Positions 14,807 through 24,771 are shown, counted from the first letter of the stretch. The stretch: DNA of 25,433 nt from Thermodesulfobacteriota bacterium (GCA_030024065.1 JASEIE010000013.1:1-25433), one strand, 5' to 3'. Notes: generated by a model from the sequence alone, not told the origin. Translations and numbers: made by a program.

Positions 14807-16906
14807 ATGACAAAGAAGCTTCAAATCGATGTCGGCGGAAGAACCCTTTCCATAGAAACGGGAAAGGTGGCCAAGCAGGCCAGTGGTTCTGTTGTGGTTC
14901 AGTATGGAGAAACGGTCGTCCTGGTCACAGCCGTGACATCGGATGAAAAAAGAGAGGGGATCGATTTTCTCCCTCTCACCGTAAATTACCAGGAAATGAC
15001 CTATGCGGCGGGAAGAATTCCCGGGGGGTTCTTTAAAAGGGAGGGGAGACCGACCGATCATGAGATCCTGATCTCCCGATTTATCGATCGGCCTCTGAGG
15101 CCTCTCTTCCCAAAAGGATTTTATAACGAAACTCAGATCATCGCCACCGTCCTTTCCGCTGACCCGGACAATGACCCATCCATCCTGGGAATGATCGGGG
15201 CTTCCACCGCTCTCTATCTCTCCGATATCCCGTTCGATGTTCCTCTTGCAGGAGCAAAAGTAGGAAGAATCGATGGGGAGCATGTCCTCAACCCCACTCC
15301 TGCTGAATTGGAATTGAGTGATATCGACCTCTTTGTCGCCGGGAGCGAGGATGCGATCATTATGGTGGAGGGAAGCGCGAAGGAGGTGAAAGAGGGAGAG
15401 ATTCTGGAGGCCATTCTATTCGGTCATCAATCCCTTAAACCCATCATCGACCTTCAGAAACAGTTGAGAGAGGCCTGTGGCGTGAAGTCGAAAGGGTTCG
15501 ATCTCCAGAAACCAGAGGAGTCCCTTTACGAAAAGGTGAGGGCGATCTCCCAGGAGAGATTATTGGAGGCCCACCAGATTCCAGAAAAGACGAAGAGGCA
15601 TGAGAGACTGGAAGAGATCCTTCTACTTACACTTCAGGAATGTGGGGCCGGAGATGAGATCCCCGAGAAGACGGTGAAGAAAGCCCTTGAGGATATCGAT
15701 CGCAAATTGATGAGAGGGTTGATCCTGGAGAGGAAGCAGAGGGTTGATGGAAGGGGGCTTTCGGAAATCCGTCCCATCTCCTGTGAAGTTGGAATCCTTC
15801 CGAGAACCCATGGCTCCGCTCTGTTCACCCGCGGAGAGACCCAGGTTCTGGCGGTGGTCACTTTTGGCACCTCTGAAGATGAGCAGAAGATCAACTCCCT
15901 GTTGGGAGAAACTTATAAATCGTTTATGCTTCACTACAACTTCCCTCCGTTCAGTACCGGTGAAGTCTCTCCGTTAAGATCGCCCAGCCGTAGGGAGATT
16001 GGCCATGGGGCTTTGGCTGAAAGGGCTATTCTCCCTGTCCTTCCATCCAGCGACAATTTTCCCTATACCATTCGAATTGTATCGGAAGTTTTGGAGTCGA
16101 ATGGTTCCTCCTCCATGGCAACCGTATGCGGAGCAACCCTTTCTTTGATGGATGCCGGGGTTCCGATTAAGGCGCCGGTGGCTGGGATTGCCATGGGCTT
16201 GATCCTTGAAGATGGGAAAGAAGCCATTCTCTCCGACATCCTTGGAGATGAAGACCATATTGGCGATATGGATTTTAAGATGGCGGGCACCGCCGAAGGG
16301 GTCACGGCCATTCAGATGGACATCAAAATCAAGGGAATATCGAAAGAGGTCTTAGGCCATGTCCTCGAACGATCTCGAGAAGGGAGACTTTATATCCTGG
16401 AGAAGATGAAGGAGACCATCCCACAACCCCGCAAAGATCTCTCCCGCCACGCACCGAGGATTGTCACGATTCAGGTCAAACAGGAGAAGATCCGCGATAT
16501 TATCGGACCGGGAGGGAAGACCATTCGGTCCATTGTCGAACAGACCGGTGTCAAAATCGATGTGGATGATTCGGGAACTGTGAAATTGGCCTCTCCTAAT
16601 TTTGAGGGGATTGAAAAAGCGATCGCGATCATCAAAAAGCTCACCCAGGAAGTGGAGGTGGGCGGCCTCTATAAAGGAGAGGTGAAGAGGATCCTCGGTT
16701 TTGGCGCCGTCGTTGAACTCTTCCCGGGTACGGACGGTTTGGTCCACATCTCTCAACTGGCAGACTATCATGTCAAAGAGGTGACCGATATCTTGAAGGA
16801 GGGGGATGAGGTTCTGGTTAAGGTGATCGATATCGATCCACAGGGACGCATCCGGTTAAGTCGAAAGGCAGCCCTCAGAGAGGCGAAGCAGGAGGGAAAA
16901 GATTGA
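14807..16906 (+). CDS. pnp: polyribonucleotide nucleotidyltransferase (PNPase)
   Basis: 699 aa from ATG 14807. The upstream in-frame GTG at 14795 is rejected because it overlaps the AAAGGAG site (14789-14795). It has two RNase PH-like domains (residues about 5-140 and 310-540; the second with [24 protein letters not shown] and the catalytic [15 protein letters not shown] block). A helical domain lies between them. The KH domain is at about 555-615 ([12 protein letters not shown]), and the S1 domain at about 620-690 ([26 protein letters not shown]). It is a phosphorolytic 3'-5' exoribonuclease and degradosome component. It lies 55 bp after rpsO and overlaps the M16 peptidase gene. Confidence 0.97.
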   Translation: MTKKLQIDVGGRTLSIETGKVAKQASGSVVVQYGETVVLVTAVTSDEKREGIDFLPLTVNYQEMTYAAGRIPGGFFKREGRPTDHEILISRFIDRPLRPLFPKGFYNETQIIATVLSADPDNDPSILGMIGASTALYLSDIPFDVPLAGAKVGRIDGEHVLNPTPAELELSDIDLFVAGSEDAIIMVEGSAKEVKEGEILEAILFGHQSLKPIIDLQKQLREACGVKSKGFDLQKPEESLYEKVRAISQERLLEAHQIPEKTKRHERLEEILLLTLQECGAGDEIPEKTVKKALEDIDRKLMRGLILERKQRVDGRGLSEIRPISCEVGILPRTHGSALFTRGETQVLAVVTFGTSEDEQKINSLLGETYKSFMLHYNFPPFSTGEVSPLRSPSRREIGHGALAERAILPVLPSSDNFPYTIRIVSEVLESNGSSSMATVCGATLSLMDAGVPIKAPVAGIAMGLILEDGKEAILSDILGDEDHIGDMDFKMAGTAEGVTAIQMDIKIKGISKEVLGHVLERSREGRLYILEKMKETIPQPRKDLSRHAPRIVTIQVKQEKIRDIIGPGGKTIRSIVEQTGVKIDVDDSGTVKLASPNFEGIEKAIAIIKKLTQEVEVGGLYKGEVKRILGFGAVVELFPGTDGLVHISQLADYHVKEVTDILKEGDEVLVKVIDIDPQGRIRLSRKAALREAKQEGKD

Positions 16907-18234
16907 ATGAAAAAATAGCTCATCCGAAGAAGTCTCCATATGCCCTAAAATCAGCCTGTGGGGCAGGTGAACTGGGATATCAGAAGACCATTCTGGATAA
17001 CGGCATCAAGGTGATCACCGAGGAAATACCTTACCTCAATTCGGTCTCCATTGGCGTCTGGGTTACCACAGGCTCCAGGGATGAACAACCTTATGAAAAT
17101 GGAATTTCCCATTTGATCGAGCATCTTGTCTTCAAGGGGACGGAGCGGAGAACCGCCTTTGACATCGCCAAGGAGATCGATTCGGTGGGCGGCACATTGA
17201 ATGCCTTCACGGGCAGGGAATATACCTGTTTTTACGCCAAGGTCATTGATAAGAACCTACCACTGGCCATCGACCTCCTTTCGGACATCTTTCTCCATTC
17301 CCTCATGGATGAGAAGGATGTGGAGAAAGAGAGAATGGTCATCCTTCAGGAAATCAAGATGGTGGAAGATACGCCGGATGATTATATCCACGACCTTTTC
17401 AACCAAACCTGCTGGGGAGACCACCCTCTCGGTTTCCCGATCTATGGAACGACGGAACGAATCCAATCCTTCCATCGGGATCAGATCCGCCAATTTTTTA
17501 AAAAGAATTATCAGCCGGACCGGATCATCATCTGCGCCGCTGGAAATCTCATGCACCAGGAGGTGGTCGACCGCATCGGAGCCACCTTTGGCCAAATCCC
17601 GAAGTCGGATCAGATCAGGGAGAGGGTGAAACCACGTTCGATCTCAACCACCCATCTCTCGAAACGGAATTTGGAACAAGTTCACTTCTGTTTAGGCACC
17701 CTGGGACTTCAGTATAACCATTCCTTCCGATTCGCCTCCTATCTATTGAATACGATATTAGGGGGAGGAATGAGTTCAAGGCTCTTCCAGGAGATCCGGG
17801 AGAACCGTGGCCTGGCCTACTCCGTATACTCGTATCTCCCTACTTACATCGACAGCGGATTGGTTGTTGTCTATGCGGGCACGGAGGAGGGTTCCTTTCA
17901 GGAAGTCATCCGGCTCATCCTCAAAGAGTTTCATCGCCTCAAGGAAGAACCCTTTAGGAATGGAGAGTTGGAGGTAGCTAAAGAACAGATGAAGGGGAAT
18001 CTTCTCCTGAGCCTTGAGAGTTCCGACAATTTAATGACCCGGCTGGCCAAGAATGAGATCTACTTTGGAACTCATCAGTTCGTTGACTCGATCCTCAAAG
18101 ACATTGATCAAGTGGATGAAGGGATGATTAAAAACTTGGCCAGAGATATCTTCGACGACCAGTTCTTCTGTCTCACCGTTCTTGGGCCCATGGACGGAAA
18201 TGGTCTGGACAAAAACCTGCTACAAAGAGTTTAA
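16903..18234 (+). CDS. M16-family zinc metallopeptidase
   Basis: 443 aa. The inverted zinc motif H70-x-x-E73-H74 ([11 protein letters not shown]) and the downstream zinc-ligand Glu at about 150 ([13 protein letters not shown]) are intact, so it should be active. The C-terminal non-catalytic M16 half contains the substrate-binding [19 protein letters not shown]. The start is a rare TTG that overlaps the pnp stop codon. GGAGGG (16891-16896) is 6 bases away, and the nearby ATG at 16907 is out of frame and hits a stop, so TTG is well supported. No signal peptide is seen, so it is probably cytoplasmic. The pnp-M16-dut order is widespread; Bacillus YmxG/MlpA are relatives. Confidence 0.92.
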   Translation: MNEKIAHPKKSPYALKSACGAGELGYQKTILDNGIKVITEEIPYLNSVSIGVWVTTGSRDEQPYENGISHLIEHLVFKGTERRTAFDIAKEIDSVGGTLNAFTGREYTCFYAKVIDKNLPLAIDLLSDIFLHSLMDEKDVEKERMVILQEIKMVEDTPDDYIHDLFNQTCWGDHPLGFPIYGTTERIQSFHRDQIRQFFKKNYQPDRIIICAAGNLMHQEVVDRIGATFGQIPKSDQIRERVKPRSISTTHLSKRNLEQVHFCLGTLGLQYNHSFRFASYLLNTILGGGMSSRLFQEIRENRGLAYSVYSYLPTYIDSGLVVVYAGTEEGSFQEVIRLILKEFHRLKEEPFRNGELEVAKEQMKGNLLLSLESSDNLMTRLAKNEIYFGTHQFVDSILKDIDQVDEGMIKNLARDIFDDQFFCLTVLGPMDGNGLDKNLLQRV

Positions 18235-18683
18235 TGGAACAGATAAAGATCTATATCAGACGGTTAAAGAAGGGGCATCCTGTCTCCCTTCCACGATATA
18301 TGACCGAAGGTTCCTCTGGCATGGATCTATTCGCTTCTCTCGAAGAGGAAGTCATCCTCATGCCAGGACAGAGGAAGCTGATCCCGACAGGGATTTCCGT
18401 CGCCATTCCCGAAGGATATGAGGGTCAGATTCGACCCCGGAGCGGGTTGGCCATCCAGAAAGGAATTGGTATTGTCAACGGACCCGGGACGATCGACTCT
18501 GATTATCGCGGTGAGATTGGCGTCCTTTTAATCCATTTTGGCGAGGAACCCTTTACCATCAAAAACGGTGAGAGAATCGCTCAAATGGTCATCTCCCGTG
18601 CTTTTAGATCAATTCTGGTGGAAGTGGACGATCTACCCACTACCCGGAGGCAAGAGGGAGGCTTTGGTCACACAGGCATCTGA
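18234..18683 (+). CDS. dut: dUTP diphosphatase
   Basis: 149 aa, a trimeric dUTPase. All five motifs are visible: SSGMDLFA (motif I), RPRSGLA (II), the catalytic-Asp block GTIDSDYRGE (III), GERIAQMVI (IV) and the C-terminal RQEGGFGHTG (V). It hydrolyses dUTP to dUMP and pyrophosphate, keeping uracil out of DNA and supplying dUMP for dTMP synthesis. The ATG overlaps the M16 stop (TAATG), indicating coupling. It is the last gene of the operon, followed by a strong terminator. A family-4 uracil-DNA glycosylase is encoded 5.4 kb away. Confidence 0.96.
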   Translation: MEQIKIYIRRLKKGHPVSLPRYMTEGSSGMDLFASLEEEVILMPGQRKLIPTGISVAIPEGYEGQIRPRSGLAIQKGIGIVNGPGTIDSDYRGEIGVLLIHFGEEPFTIKNGERIAQMVISRAFRSILVEVDDLPTTRRQEGGFGHTGI

Positions 18684-18712
18684 TAAGAAACTAAAAAGTT
18701 CTTCATTTCAAT

Positions 18713-18747
18713 AGAGCAGAGGCGCCCTTTCCTCTGCTCTTTCTTTG
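18713..18747 (+). terminator. intrinsic terminator after dut
   Basis: A perfect 10-bp stem, agagcagagg (18713-18722) with cctctgctct (18731-18740), has an 8-nt loop and is followed by TTCTTTG. It marks the end of the rimP-to-dut superoperon. Confidence 0.85.
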
Positions 18748-18774
18748 TCTCCCCTCCTTTGGAGAAGGATGACG

Positions 18775-19662
18775 ATGCATCATCTATTGGATCGATTTCT
18801 CCATTATCTCATCGTTGAGAAAGGCCTCTCCAGGAATACGATCGAGGCTTACAACCACGGTTTGAATCGATTCCTGGATCATCTGAGGGGAAAAGGGGTT
18901 GAGGAAATAAAAGATATTTCTAAGCTCGATATCAGAGGTTTCCTTCTCGTCTTGAAAAGGCGTCGTCTTTCGAGCAAGACCATTGTGAGGAACCTGGTCT
19001 CCATTCGGACCTTCCTCAGGTTTTTAAATGAAGAAGGCATCCTTCATGGCAACCCGGCAGAGGAGATCGAATCGCCAAAGATCACCAAGACCTTACCGCA
19101 AATCCTTTCTTTGGAAGAGGTGGAACAATTACTTGAACAACCTGATATTAAAACTCCACTGGGAATGAGAGATCGGGCGATGCTGGAGATACTCTATGCA
19201 GCAGGCATGAGGGTATCTGAATTGACGCAACTTCCGGTCAATCATGTCAATCTGGAGGCCGGGTATGTCCTCCTTTACGGAAAGGGGTCGAAAGAGAGGA
19301 TCGTCCCCCTTGGAAGCGAAGCGATGAAATGGATCCAGCGCTACCTGGAAGAAGCCCGTGAAAGCCTTTCAAAAGGGAGAGAATCCCCCTTTCTCTTTAT
19401 CAATCGTTCAGGAAAACGGATGAGCCGGCAACAGTTCTGGAAGAATATCAAAACCTATGGCCGGAGAGCTGGAATTCGCAAAAGAATCACTCCCCATCTT
19501 ATCCGCCATTCCTTCGCAAGCCATCTTCTGGAACGGGGAGCAGACCTCCGTTCCGTGCAGATGATGCTCGGCCATGTTGATATTTCCACTACCCAGATCT
19601 ATACTCATGTGACAGGTGAGAGGTTGAAGAAGATCCATCAGCGATATCATCCAAGAGGCTGA
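18775..19662 (+). CDS. xerD: site-specific tyrosine recombinase XerD (or XerC)
   Basis: 295 aa from ATG 18775. GGAGAAGG (18761-18768) lies 6 bases upstream, and the N-terminus MHHLLDRFLHYLIVEKGLSRNT matches the family; upstream in-frame starts run into the terminator. The N-terminal SAM-like core-binding domain is at about residues 1-90. The catalytic domain carries R146, K170, H241, R244, H267 and Y276, a complete set. It resolves chromosome dimers at dif together with its partner. XerD is preferred over XerC by length and by HLIRHSFASHLLERGADLRSVQ, but the distinction is not certain. No dif site was found in the window. Confidence 0.92.
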   Translation: MHHLLDRFLHYLIVEKGLSRNTIEAYNHGLNRFLDHLRGKGVEEIKDISKLDIRGFLLVLKRRRLSSKTIVRNLVSIRTFLRFLNEEGILHGNPAEEIESPKITKTLPQILSLEEVEQLLEQPDIKTPLGMRDRAMLEILYAAGMRVSELTQLPVNHVNLEAGYVLLYGKGSKERIVPLGSEAMKWIQRYLEEARESLSKGRESPFLFINRSGKRMSRQQFWKNIKTYGRRAGIRKRITPHLIRHSFASHLLERGADLRSVQMMLGHVDISTTQIYTHVTGERLKKIHQRYHPRG

Positions 19663-19666
19663 ATTT

Positions 19667-19747
19667 AGCTGATGGCCTATAGCCGATAGCTAATAGTTAA
19701 TAAGAAAAAATGGGCTATAAGCTATCAGCCATTAGCTATAAGCTGAT
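19667..19747 (+). repeat. palindromic 'GCTAT/AGCTGAT' repeat between xerD and the DHH gene
   Basis: Two arms, agctgatggcctatagcc (19667-19684) and ggctataagctatcagcc (19713-19730), pair at 15 of 18 positions. A second nested pair is tagctaat (19687-19694) with attagcta (19731-19738), and agctgat recurs directly at 19741. Read through in frame, the right half yields the YKLSAISYKL-type artefact, which is why the open frame of the next gene extends too far upstream. Confidence 0.7.
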
Positions 19748-19751
19748 TTTT

Positions 19752-22379
19752 ATGGAAGTGATCACTACCCATACGAATGCGGATTTTGATTCTCTGGCTT
19801 CCATGCTGGCGGCAAAAAAGCTCTATCCCGGGGCTGTCCTGGTCTTTCCGGGTTCACAGGAGAGGAGCCTTCGGGAATTCTTCATCCATTCTACGCTCTA
19901 TGCCTTCGAAGTAGAGAGGGTAAAAAATATTGACCTCCAGGAAGTGGAGAAGCTCATTCTGGTGGATACACGGCAGATCAGCCGAATTGGAAAATTTTCA
20001 GAGATCCTCTCCAAGCCCGGTTTGGAAATCCATATTTACGATCACCATCCACCTTCCTCGGATGACATCCACGGCTCATTCGAAGTGATATCCGAAGTGG
20101 GAGCCACGGTGACTCTTCTTTCAGAGCTCCTGATAAAAAAGGGGATCGAGATCACATCGGATGAGGCCACTGTCATGCTCCTTGGTATCTATGAGGATAC
20201 GGGAAATCTCACCTTTTCCTCAGCCAGAGAGGAGGACTTTCATGCGGCAGGATACCTGGTACGAAAAGGGGCCAATCTCAATATTCTATCGAATGTGATT
20301 ACCAAAGAGCTTACCTCGGAGCAGGTCTTTCTGCTCAATGATCTGATCCAATCGGCAACCCGATATGATGTTCACGGTATCGATGTGGTGATCGCGCAGG
20401 CTTCTGTTGACCGTTATGTCGGGGATATTGCCATCCTTGTCCATAAATTGAAGGATATGGAGAACCTTGATGTCCTCTTCGTCCTCGTTCAGATGGAAGG
20501 CCGGATTTATTTAATCGGCAGGAGCAGGATCGAAGAGGTGAAAGTCTCGGAAATCGCCGCTGAATTCGGAGGGGGCGGACACCCTACAGCAGCCTCGGCG
20601 ACCATAAAAGGGATGACCATAATCGAAGCCCATGGACACCTGCTCAGGATATTGAGAGAGACGGTGAGACCGAAAAAGTTGGCCAAAGATCTGATGGTCT
20701 ATCCGGTCAAGACGATCGAACCCGATCGGACCCTGGAGGAGGCAGGCGAGGTCCTCACGCGATATCACCTCGATATGCTTCCTGTCTTTCAAAAAGGGAA
20801 GGTGATTGGCCTTCTTTCAAAAGAAGTGGTAGAGAGGGCAATCCACCATGGATTAAAGGATGCCCTTGTGAGGGAATATATGACCACCGAATTCTCCACC
20901 ATCTCTCCCGAAACCCCTTTCTCTCGAATTCAGGAACTGGTCATCGGGCAGAATCAGAACCTTCTTCCTGTCATCGAGGGGGAACGGTTGGCGGGAATCA
21001 TCACCACCGGCGATGTGATGCAGGTTTTCCAGGAAGAGATGATGAAATCGGTGAAGGAAAGTCAACCCCTCCATGCCCGGAAAAAGATGATCTCTAAATT
21101 GATGAAAGAACGGTTTCCGGATAGGATCCAGAACCTGCTCGTTGAATTCGGTAAGGTAGGGGATGCCCTTGGATATTCGGTCTTTGCCGTTGGGGGGTTC
21201 GTCAGAGACCTTTTGATGCGGGTCGAAAACTTCGATGTGGATATCGTCGTGGAGGGAGACGGGATCCGTCTCGCGGAAGAGTTTGAAAAGAGATTCCCCT
21301 GCCGAATTCGGACTCACAGAAAATTTGGGACCGCTATCATCCTCTTTTCAGATGGCTTGAAAATTGATGTGGCAACAGCCCGTTTAGAAGTCTATGACTC
21401 CCCGGCTGCTCTCCCCACCGTTGAAAAAAGCTCCATTAAAGCGGATCTGTACCGGAGAGACTTCACGATCAACACATTGGCCACCCAGCTCAATCCAAAG
21501 GGCTTCGGGGAACTGATCGATTTTTTCGGAGGGGTGAAAGACATTAAGGAAAAGGCCATACGCGTTCTTCATAATCTCTCCTTTGTGGAAGACCCTACGC
21601 GGGTCTTCCGGGCAATTCGCTTTGAACAGCGATTGAAGTTCGAGATCGGGAAACATACTCAGAATCTGATGAAGAATGCCATGAAGATGGGCTTTCTGGA
21701 TCGGCTCTCGGGGGGACGAGTCTTTTCCGAACTCATCCTCATCCTTCAGGAAGGAGATCCCGTTCCCGCCCTGAAGAGAATGAGAGATTTCAACCTCTTC
21801 CATCTTCTCCATCCCGATCTCAAACTGGACGAAGAGAAGATCAGCCTCTTCGAACGAATCCATCATGTCATCTCATGGTTCGACCTCCTTTTCCTTGAGG
21901 AGAGATACGAACGATGGCTGATCTACTTTTATGGCTTTATCGACTCCCTCAAGGAGGGAGAGAGGGTGGAGGTATGCGACCGGTTGGCCATGAACGAAAA
22001 AATGAAGAGGAGAGCGGTCGAGGGAAAACGCCAGGCGGATCAAGCCTTGCTTCAGATCTTTTCCTGGATCAATGCGAGCATGGAGCCAAAGCGGTCAGAG
22101 GTCTATACGGTTCTCGATCCTCTTTCCGCTGAAGTAAAGCTTTTTATGATGGCCAAGACGACCCAGGTGGCCACGCAGAAATATATCTCACTCTACTTCA
22201 CCCAGCTCAAAGACACGAAACCGATATTAAGAGGCGCTGATCTGGTAAGATTGGGGATCAAGCCAGGACCCTCGATTAAAAAGGGGCTGGACGATCTCCT
22301 GAAAGCCAGACTGGATGAACAGGTGAGCACCCGGCAGGATGAGTTAGAATACCTCTCCAGGGCCCGTGGAATGGAATGA
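19752..22379 (+). CDS. DHH-CBS-tRNA nucleotidyltransferase fusion (A-adding/CCA-adding type)
   Basis: 875 aa from ATG 19752. The DHH phosphoesterase domain is at about residues 1-170, with HTNADFDS (H7, D11, D13) and D97-H98-H99. The DHHA1 domain ends with GGGGHPTAA at 273. Two CBS domains span about 314-430. The class II nucleotidyltransferase head starts near 465, with GGFVRDLL (about 481), the metal-binding D495-x-D497 pair and RRDFTINTLA. The RNA-binding neck/body (DPTRVFRAIRFEQRL) runs to the end. Known relatives include the Aquifex A-adding enzyme, which works with a separate CC-adding enzyme to build the tRNA CCA end. The DHH half suggests coupled oligonucleotide or RNA 3'-end hydrolysis, and CBS suggests adenylate sensing; both are inferences. 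No ribosome binding site is seen. The stop overlaps scpA. Confidence 0.9.
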   Translation: MEVITTHTNADFDSLASMLAAKKLYPGAVLVFPGSQERSLREFFIHSTLYAFEVERVKNIDLQEVEKLILVDTRQISRIGKFSEILSKPGLEIHIYDHHPPSSDDIHGSFEVISEVGATVTLLSELLIKKGIEITSDEATVMLLGIYEDTGNLTFSSAREEDFHAAGYLVRKGANLNILSNVITKELTSEQVFLLNDLIQSATRYDVHGIDVVIAQASVDRYVGDIAILVHKLKDMENLDVLFVLVQMEGRIYLIGRSRIEEVKVSEIAAEFGGGGHPTAASATIKGMTIIEAHGHLLRILRETVRPKKLAKDLMVYPVKTIEPDRTLEEAGEVLTRYHLDMLPVFQKGKVIGLLSKEVVERAIHHGLKDALVREYMTTEFSTISPETPFSRIQELVIGQNQNLLPVIEGERLAGIITTGDVMQVFQEEMMKSVKESQPLHARKKMISKLMKERFPDRIQNLLVEFGKVGDALGYSVFAVGGFVRDLLMRVENFDVDIVVEGDGIRLAEEFEKRFPCRIRTHRKFGTAIILFSDGLKIDVATARLEVYDSPAALPTVEKSSIKADLYRRDFTINTLATQLNPKGFGELIDFFGGVKDIKEKAIRVLHNLSFVEDPTRVFRAIRFEQRLKFEIGKHTQNLMKNAMKMGFLDRLSGGRVFSELILILQEGDPVPALKRMRDFNLFHLLHPDLKLDEEKISLFERIHHVISWFDLLFLEERYERWLIYFYGFIDSLKEGERVEVCDRLAMNEKMKRRAVEGKRQADQALLQIFSWINASMEPKRSEVYTVLDPLSAEVKLFMMAKTTQVATQKYISLYFTQLKDTKPILRGADLVRLGIKPGPSIKKGLDDLLKARLDEQVSTRQDELEYLSRARGME

Positions 22380-23116
22380 TGACAGCAGACGACTCCACTT
22401 CAGAAGAAAAATCTTCCTATACCGTACGATTAGAGATGTTTGAGGGTCCGCTCGACCTTCTGCTCCATCTCATCCAGAAGAATGAACTGGACATCTTTAA
22501 CATACCCATCGCTCTCATTACAGAGCAATACCTGGAGTATCTCAAATTCATGAAGACCCTCAATCTTGACATTGCAGGGGAATATCTCCTGATGGCCTCG
22601 ACCCTACTCCACATCAAATCGAAGATGCTCCTTCCCCAGCCCTCCGGAGAAGAGGGGGAAGAAGGAGAAGATCCCAGAGAAGAGCTGATTCGAAGGCTGC
22701 TGGAATATCAGAAATACAAAATGGCAGGGACAGACTTGGTGAAAAGGCCTATGCTGGATCGGGATGTCTTCATTCGATTGGCCCCGGACCAAAAGGAGGA
22801 GCCGGAAGAGGAGAGAATCGAGGTGAAGCTTTTCGATCTCATCGAGGCCTTTCGCAAGGTTCTGGAAAGGGCAGGGGAGGAGTCGTTCCATGAGGTGATT
22901 TTAGATCGTCTCAGTGTGGAGGATAAAGTTCAGGAAATTCTTCTTCTTCTCAAAAAGGAGAACCGAAGCCTTCCTTTTCATCTCCTCTTTCCTGAGCAGG
23001 CCTCTCGCAGGGTGATCGTCGTCACTTTTCTGGCCATCCTTGAATTGGTTAAAATGAAATGGATTCGCGTCTTTCAGGTCGCACCCTTTGAGACCATTCG
23101 AATATCGCCTGTTTAG
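22376..23116 (+). CDS. scpA: segregation and condensation protein A
   Basis: 246 aa with the kleisin signature near the N-terminus (YTVRLEMFEGPLDLLLHLIQKNELDIFNIPIALITEQYL; residues about 15-53). The helical IAGEYLLMASTLLHIKSKMLLP block follows, then an acidic linker and a C-terminal winged-helix-like region (IVVTFLAILELVKMKWIRVFQ) that binds the SMC head. It is part of the SMC-ScpAB condensin used for chromosome compaction. The start overlaps the previous stop (ATGA). scpB, normally next, is absent here: sppA follows. Confidence 0.94.
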   Translation: MMTADDSTSEEKSSYTVRLEMFEGPLDLLLHLIQKNELDIFNIPIALITEQYLEYLKFMKTLNLDIAGEYLLMASTLLHIKSKMLLPQPSGEEGEEGEDPREELIRRLLEYQKYKMAGTDLVKRPMLDRDVFIRLAPDQKEEPEEERIEVKLFDLIEAFRKVLERAGEESFHEVILDRLSVEDKVQEILLLLKKENRSLPFHLLFPEQASRRVIVVTFLAILELVKMKWIRVFQVAPFETIRISPV

Positions 23117-23162
23117 ACGCTAATCGCTTGCCGCTCTACATATAGCGAGTAAGGAGGTATCT

Positions 23163-24059
23163 ATGAAACGGAAAAGGATCCTGGTGGGGTTGGTGGTGAT
23201 CGCAGGACTATTGGCCTTCTTCTTTGCCCTTCTCTTCATTATTGGGCGATATGTCGTAAAATCGGGTTCAACTCAGTTTGCCTTTGGAGATAAGATTGCT
23301 GTCGTAGAAATCCGGGGAGTAATCACTCATTCCTCCGGGATTATCGAAGAACTCCATCGGTACGAGGAGGATGAGGGGGTGAAGGCCATCATCTTGAGGA
23401 TTGACTCTCCCGGTGGAGGGGTAGGGCCTTCACAGGAGATCCATCGGGAGGTATTGAAGGTGAAATCAAAAAAGAAAGTGATCACCTCCATGGGCTCTGT
23501 AGCGGCCTCTGGAGGGTACTATATCGCCTCTGCCTCTGACCTCATCGTTGCCAATCCCGGGACGATCACGGGTTCTATCGGTGTGTTGATGGAATTCACC
23601 AACATCGAAGAACTCTTCAGGAAGATCGGCATCAAGGGGTTGGTATTGAAAAGCGGCGAACATAAGGACATCGGATCCCCTTTCAGGGAGATGACCGCTG
23701 AAGAGAAGAAGATTATCCAGTCGGTCATCGACAATGTCCATCAGCAATTCATTCAGGCAGTGGCAGAGGGAAGGAAACTGGATCGTTCAAAGGTGGTTCA
23801 GGTTGCGGATGGTCGAATTTTAACCGGAGAACAGGCAAAACATCTGGGACTGGTGGATCAGATTGGAAATCTTCAGGATGCCATCGATACTACCGCCAAG
23901 ATGGTTGGAATCGAGGGGAAACCTGTTATCCTCTACCCTAAAAAGAAGTTTTCTCTTTTCGATTTGTTGGTAAGTAAGGTTACCTCCGCGATCCTGGATA
24001 CCTTGAGCGAAAAGGGGTTTCAGCTCAACTATCGCCTTCTGCCCATGAATGGGGTGTAA
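23163..24059 (+). CDS. sppA: signal peptide peptidase SppA (S49 protease)
   Basis: 298 aa, the short single-domain form. An N-terminal signal anchor at about residues 5-28 places the catalytic domain outside the inner membrane. RIDSPGGGV (about 79) is the S49 oxyanion region. The nucleophile S116 sits in GSVAASGGYYIAS, and the general base K163 is in LKSGEHKDIGSPFR. A perfect TAAGGAGGT site precedes the ATG. It degrades signal-peptide remnants in the membrane. It ends 9 bp from the convergent glycosylase gene, with no visible terminator between them. Confidence 0.94.
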   Translation: MKRKRILVGLVVIAGLLAFFFALLFIIGRYVVKSGSTQFAFGDKIAVVEIRGVITHSSGIIEELHRYEEDEGVKAIILRIDSPGGGVGPSQEIHREVLKVKSKKKVITSMGSVAASGGYYIASASDLIVANPGTITGSIGVLMEFTNIEELFRKIGIKGLVLKSGEHKDIGSPFREMTAEEKKIIQSVIDNVHQQFIQAVAEGRKLDRSKVVQVADGRILTGEQAKHLGLVDQIGNLQDAIDTTAKMVGIEGKPVILYPKKKFSLFDLLVSKVTSAILDTLSEKGFQLNYRLLPMNGV

Positions 24060-24068
24060 AACCAACCT

Positions 24069-24746
24069 TCATGATTGGCCTGACAGGGCTTTGGCAATCT
24101 GTTTCATATCCTCCCAGACCTCTCTCTTCTTTTCAGGATTTCTCAGGAGGTAGGCTGGGTGATAGGTTGGGAAGATCTGGATGCCTGAAAAGTCATAGGC
24201 CTTTCCACGGAGGGAGGTAATCTTGGCATCGGTCTTAAGAAGGGTCTGGGTGGCAAAAGTTCCTAAGGCACAGATGATACGGGGTTGAATGGCCTGGATC
24301 TGTTTCAGGAGGAAAGGGTGGCAGCTCTCTATCTCGTCGGGCTCAGGGTTTCGATTCTGGGGAGGGCGGCATTTGATAATATTAGCGATATAGACTTCCT
24401 CCCTTTGAATCTCTATGGCCTGAAGAATCTTTGTTAATAGTTGACCGGCCTTTCCAACAAAGGGTTTCCCCTGAATATCTTCATCATAACCAGGGCCCTC
24501 TCCAATGAGCATCAAACCTGCTTTCGGATTTCCCTCCCCAAAAACGATCGTTCTTCGCATGCGGTGAAGCTTGCATCGGCGGCAATCGCCGAGTTCTTGC
24601 CGGATTTCATCTAAGGTTGGAACTTGAGGTTGAAAAGCCTCAGCGGGTCTTGGTTCAGAGACAGGCAGGCTTTCAATCCCCATCCCTTTAAGATATTCGA
24701 GATAGGATTTTAGGTCATCAAGGATATCCTGATATTTTTGTAACAT
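24069..24746 (-). CDS. family 4 uracil-DNA glycosylase (UDGa, [4Fe-4S])
   Basis: 225 aa. The four iron-sulfur cysteines are C55-x2-C58 and C126-x15-C142. Motif A is GEGPGYDED (about 83-91), followed by GKPFVGKAGQLL; the C-terminal motif is HPAYLLRNP (H196). Residues 1-45 form an N-terminal helical/Pro-rich extension. It removes uracil from DNA, complementing dut upstream on the other strand. The SPO1-like 'DNA polymerase' annotation often given to this family is misleading. GGGGAGG precedes the ATG on the minus strand. Confidence 0.93.
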   Translation of the reverse strand: MLQKYQDILDDLKSYLEYLKGMGIESLPVSEPRPAEAFQPQVPTLDEIRQELGDCRRCKLHRMRRTIVFGEGNPKAGLMLIGEGPGYDEDIQGKPFVGKAGQLLTKILQAIEIQREEVYIANIIKCRPPQNRNPEPDEIESCHPFLLKQIQAIQPRIICALGTFATQTLLKTDAKITSLRGKAYDFSGIQIFPTYHPAYLLRNPEKKREVWEDMKQIAKALSGQS

Positions 24747-24771
24747 TGAACCTCCCCATTCGATTCATTTT

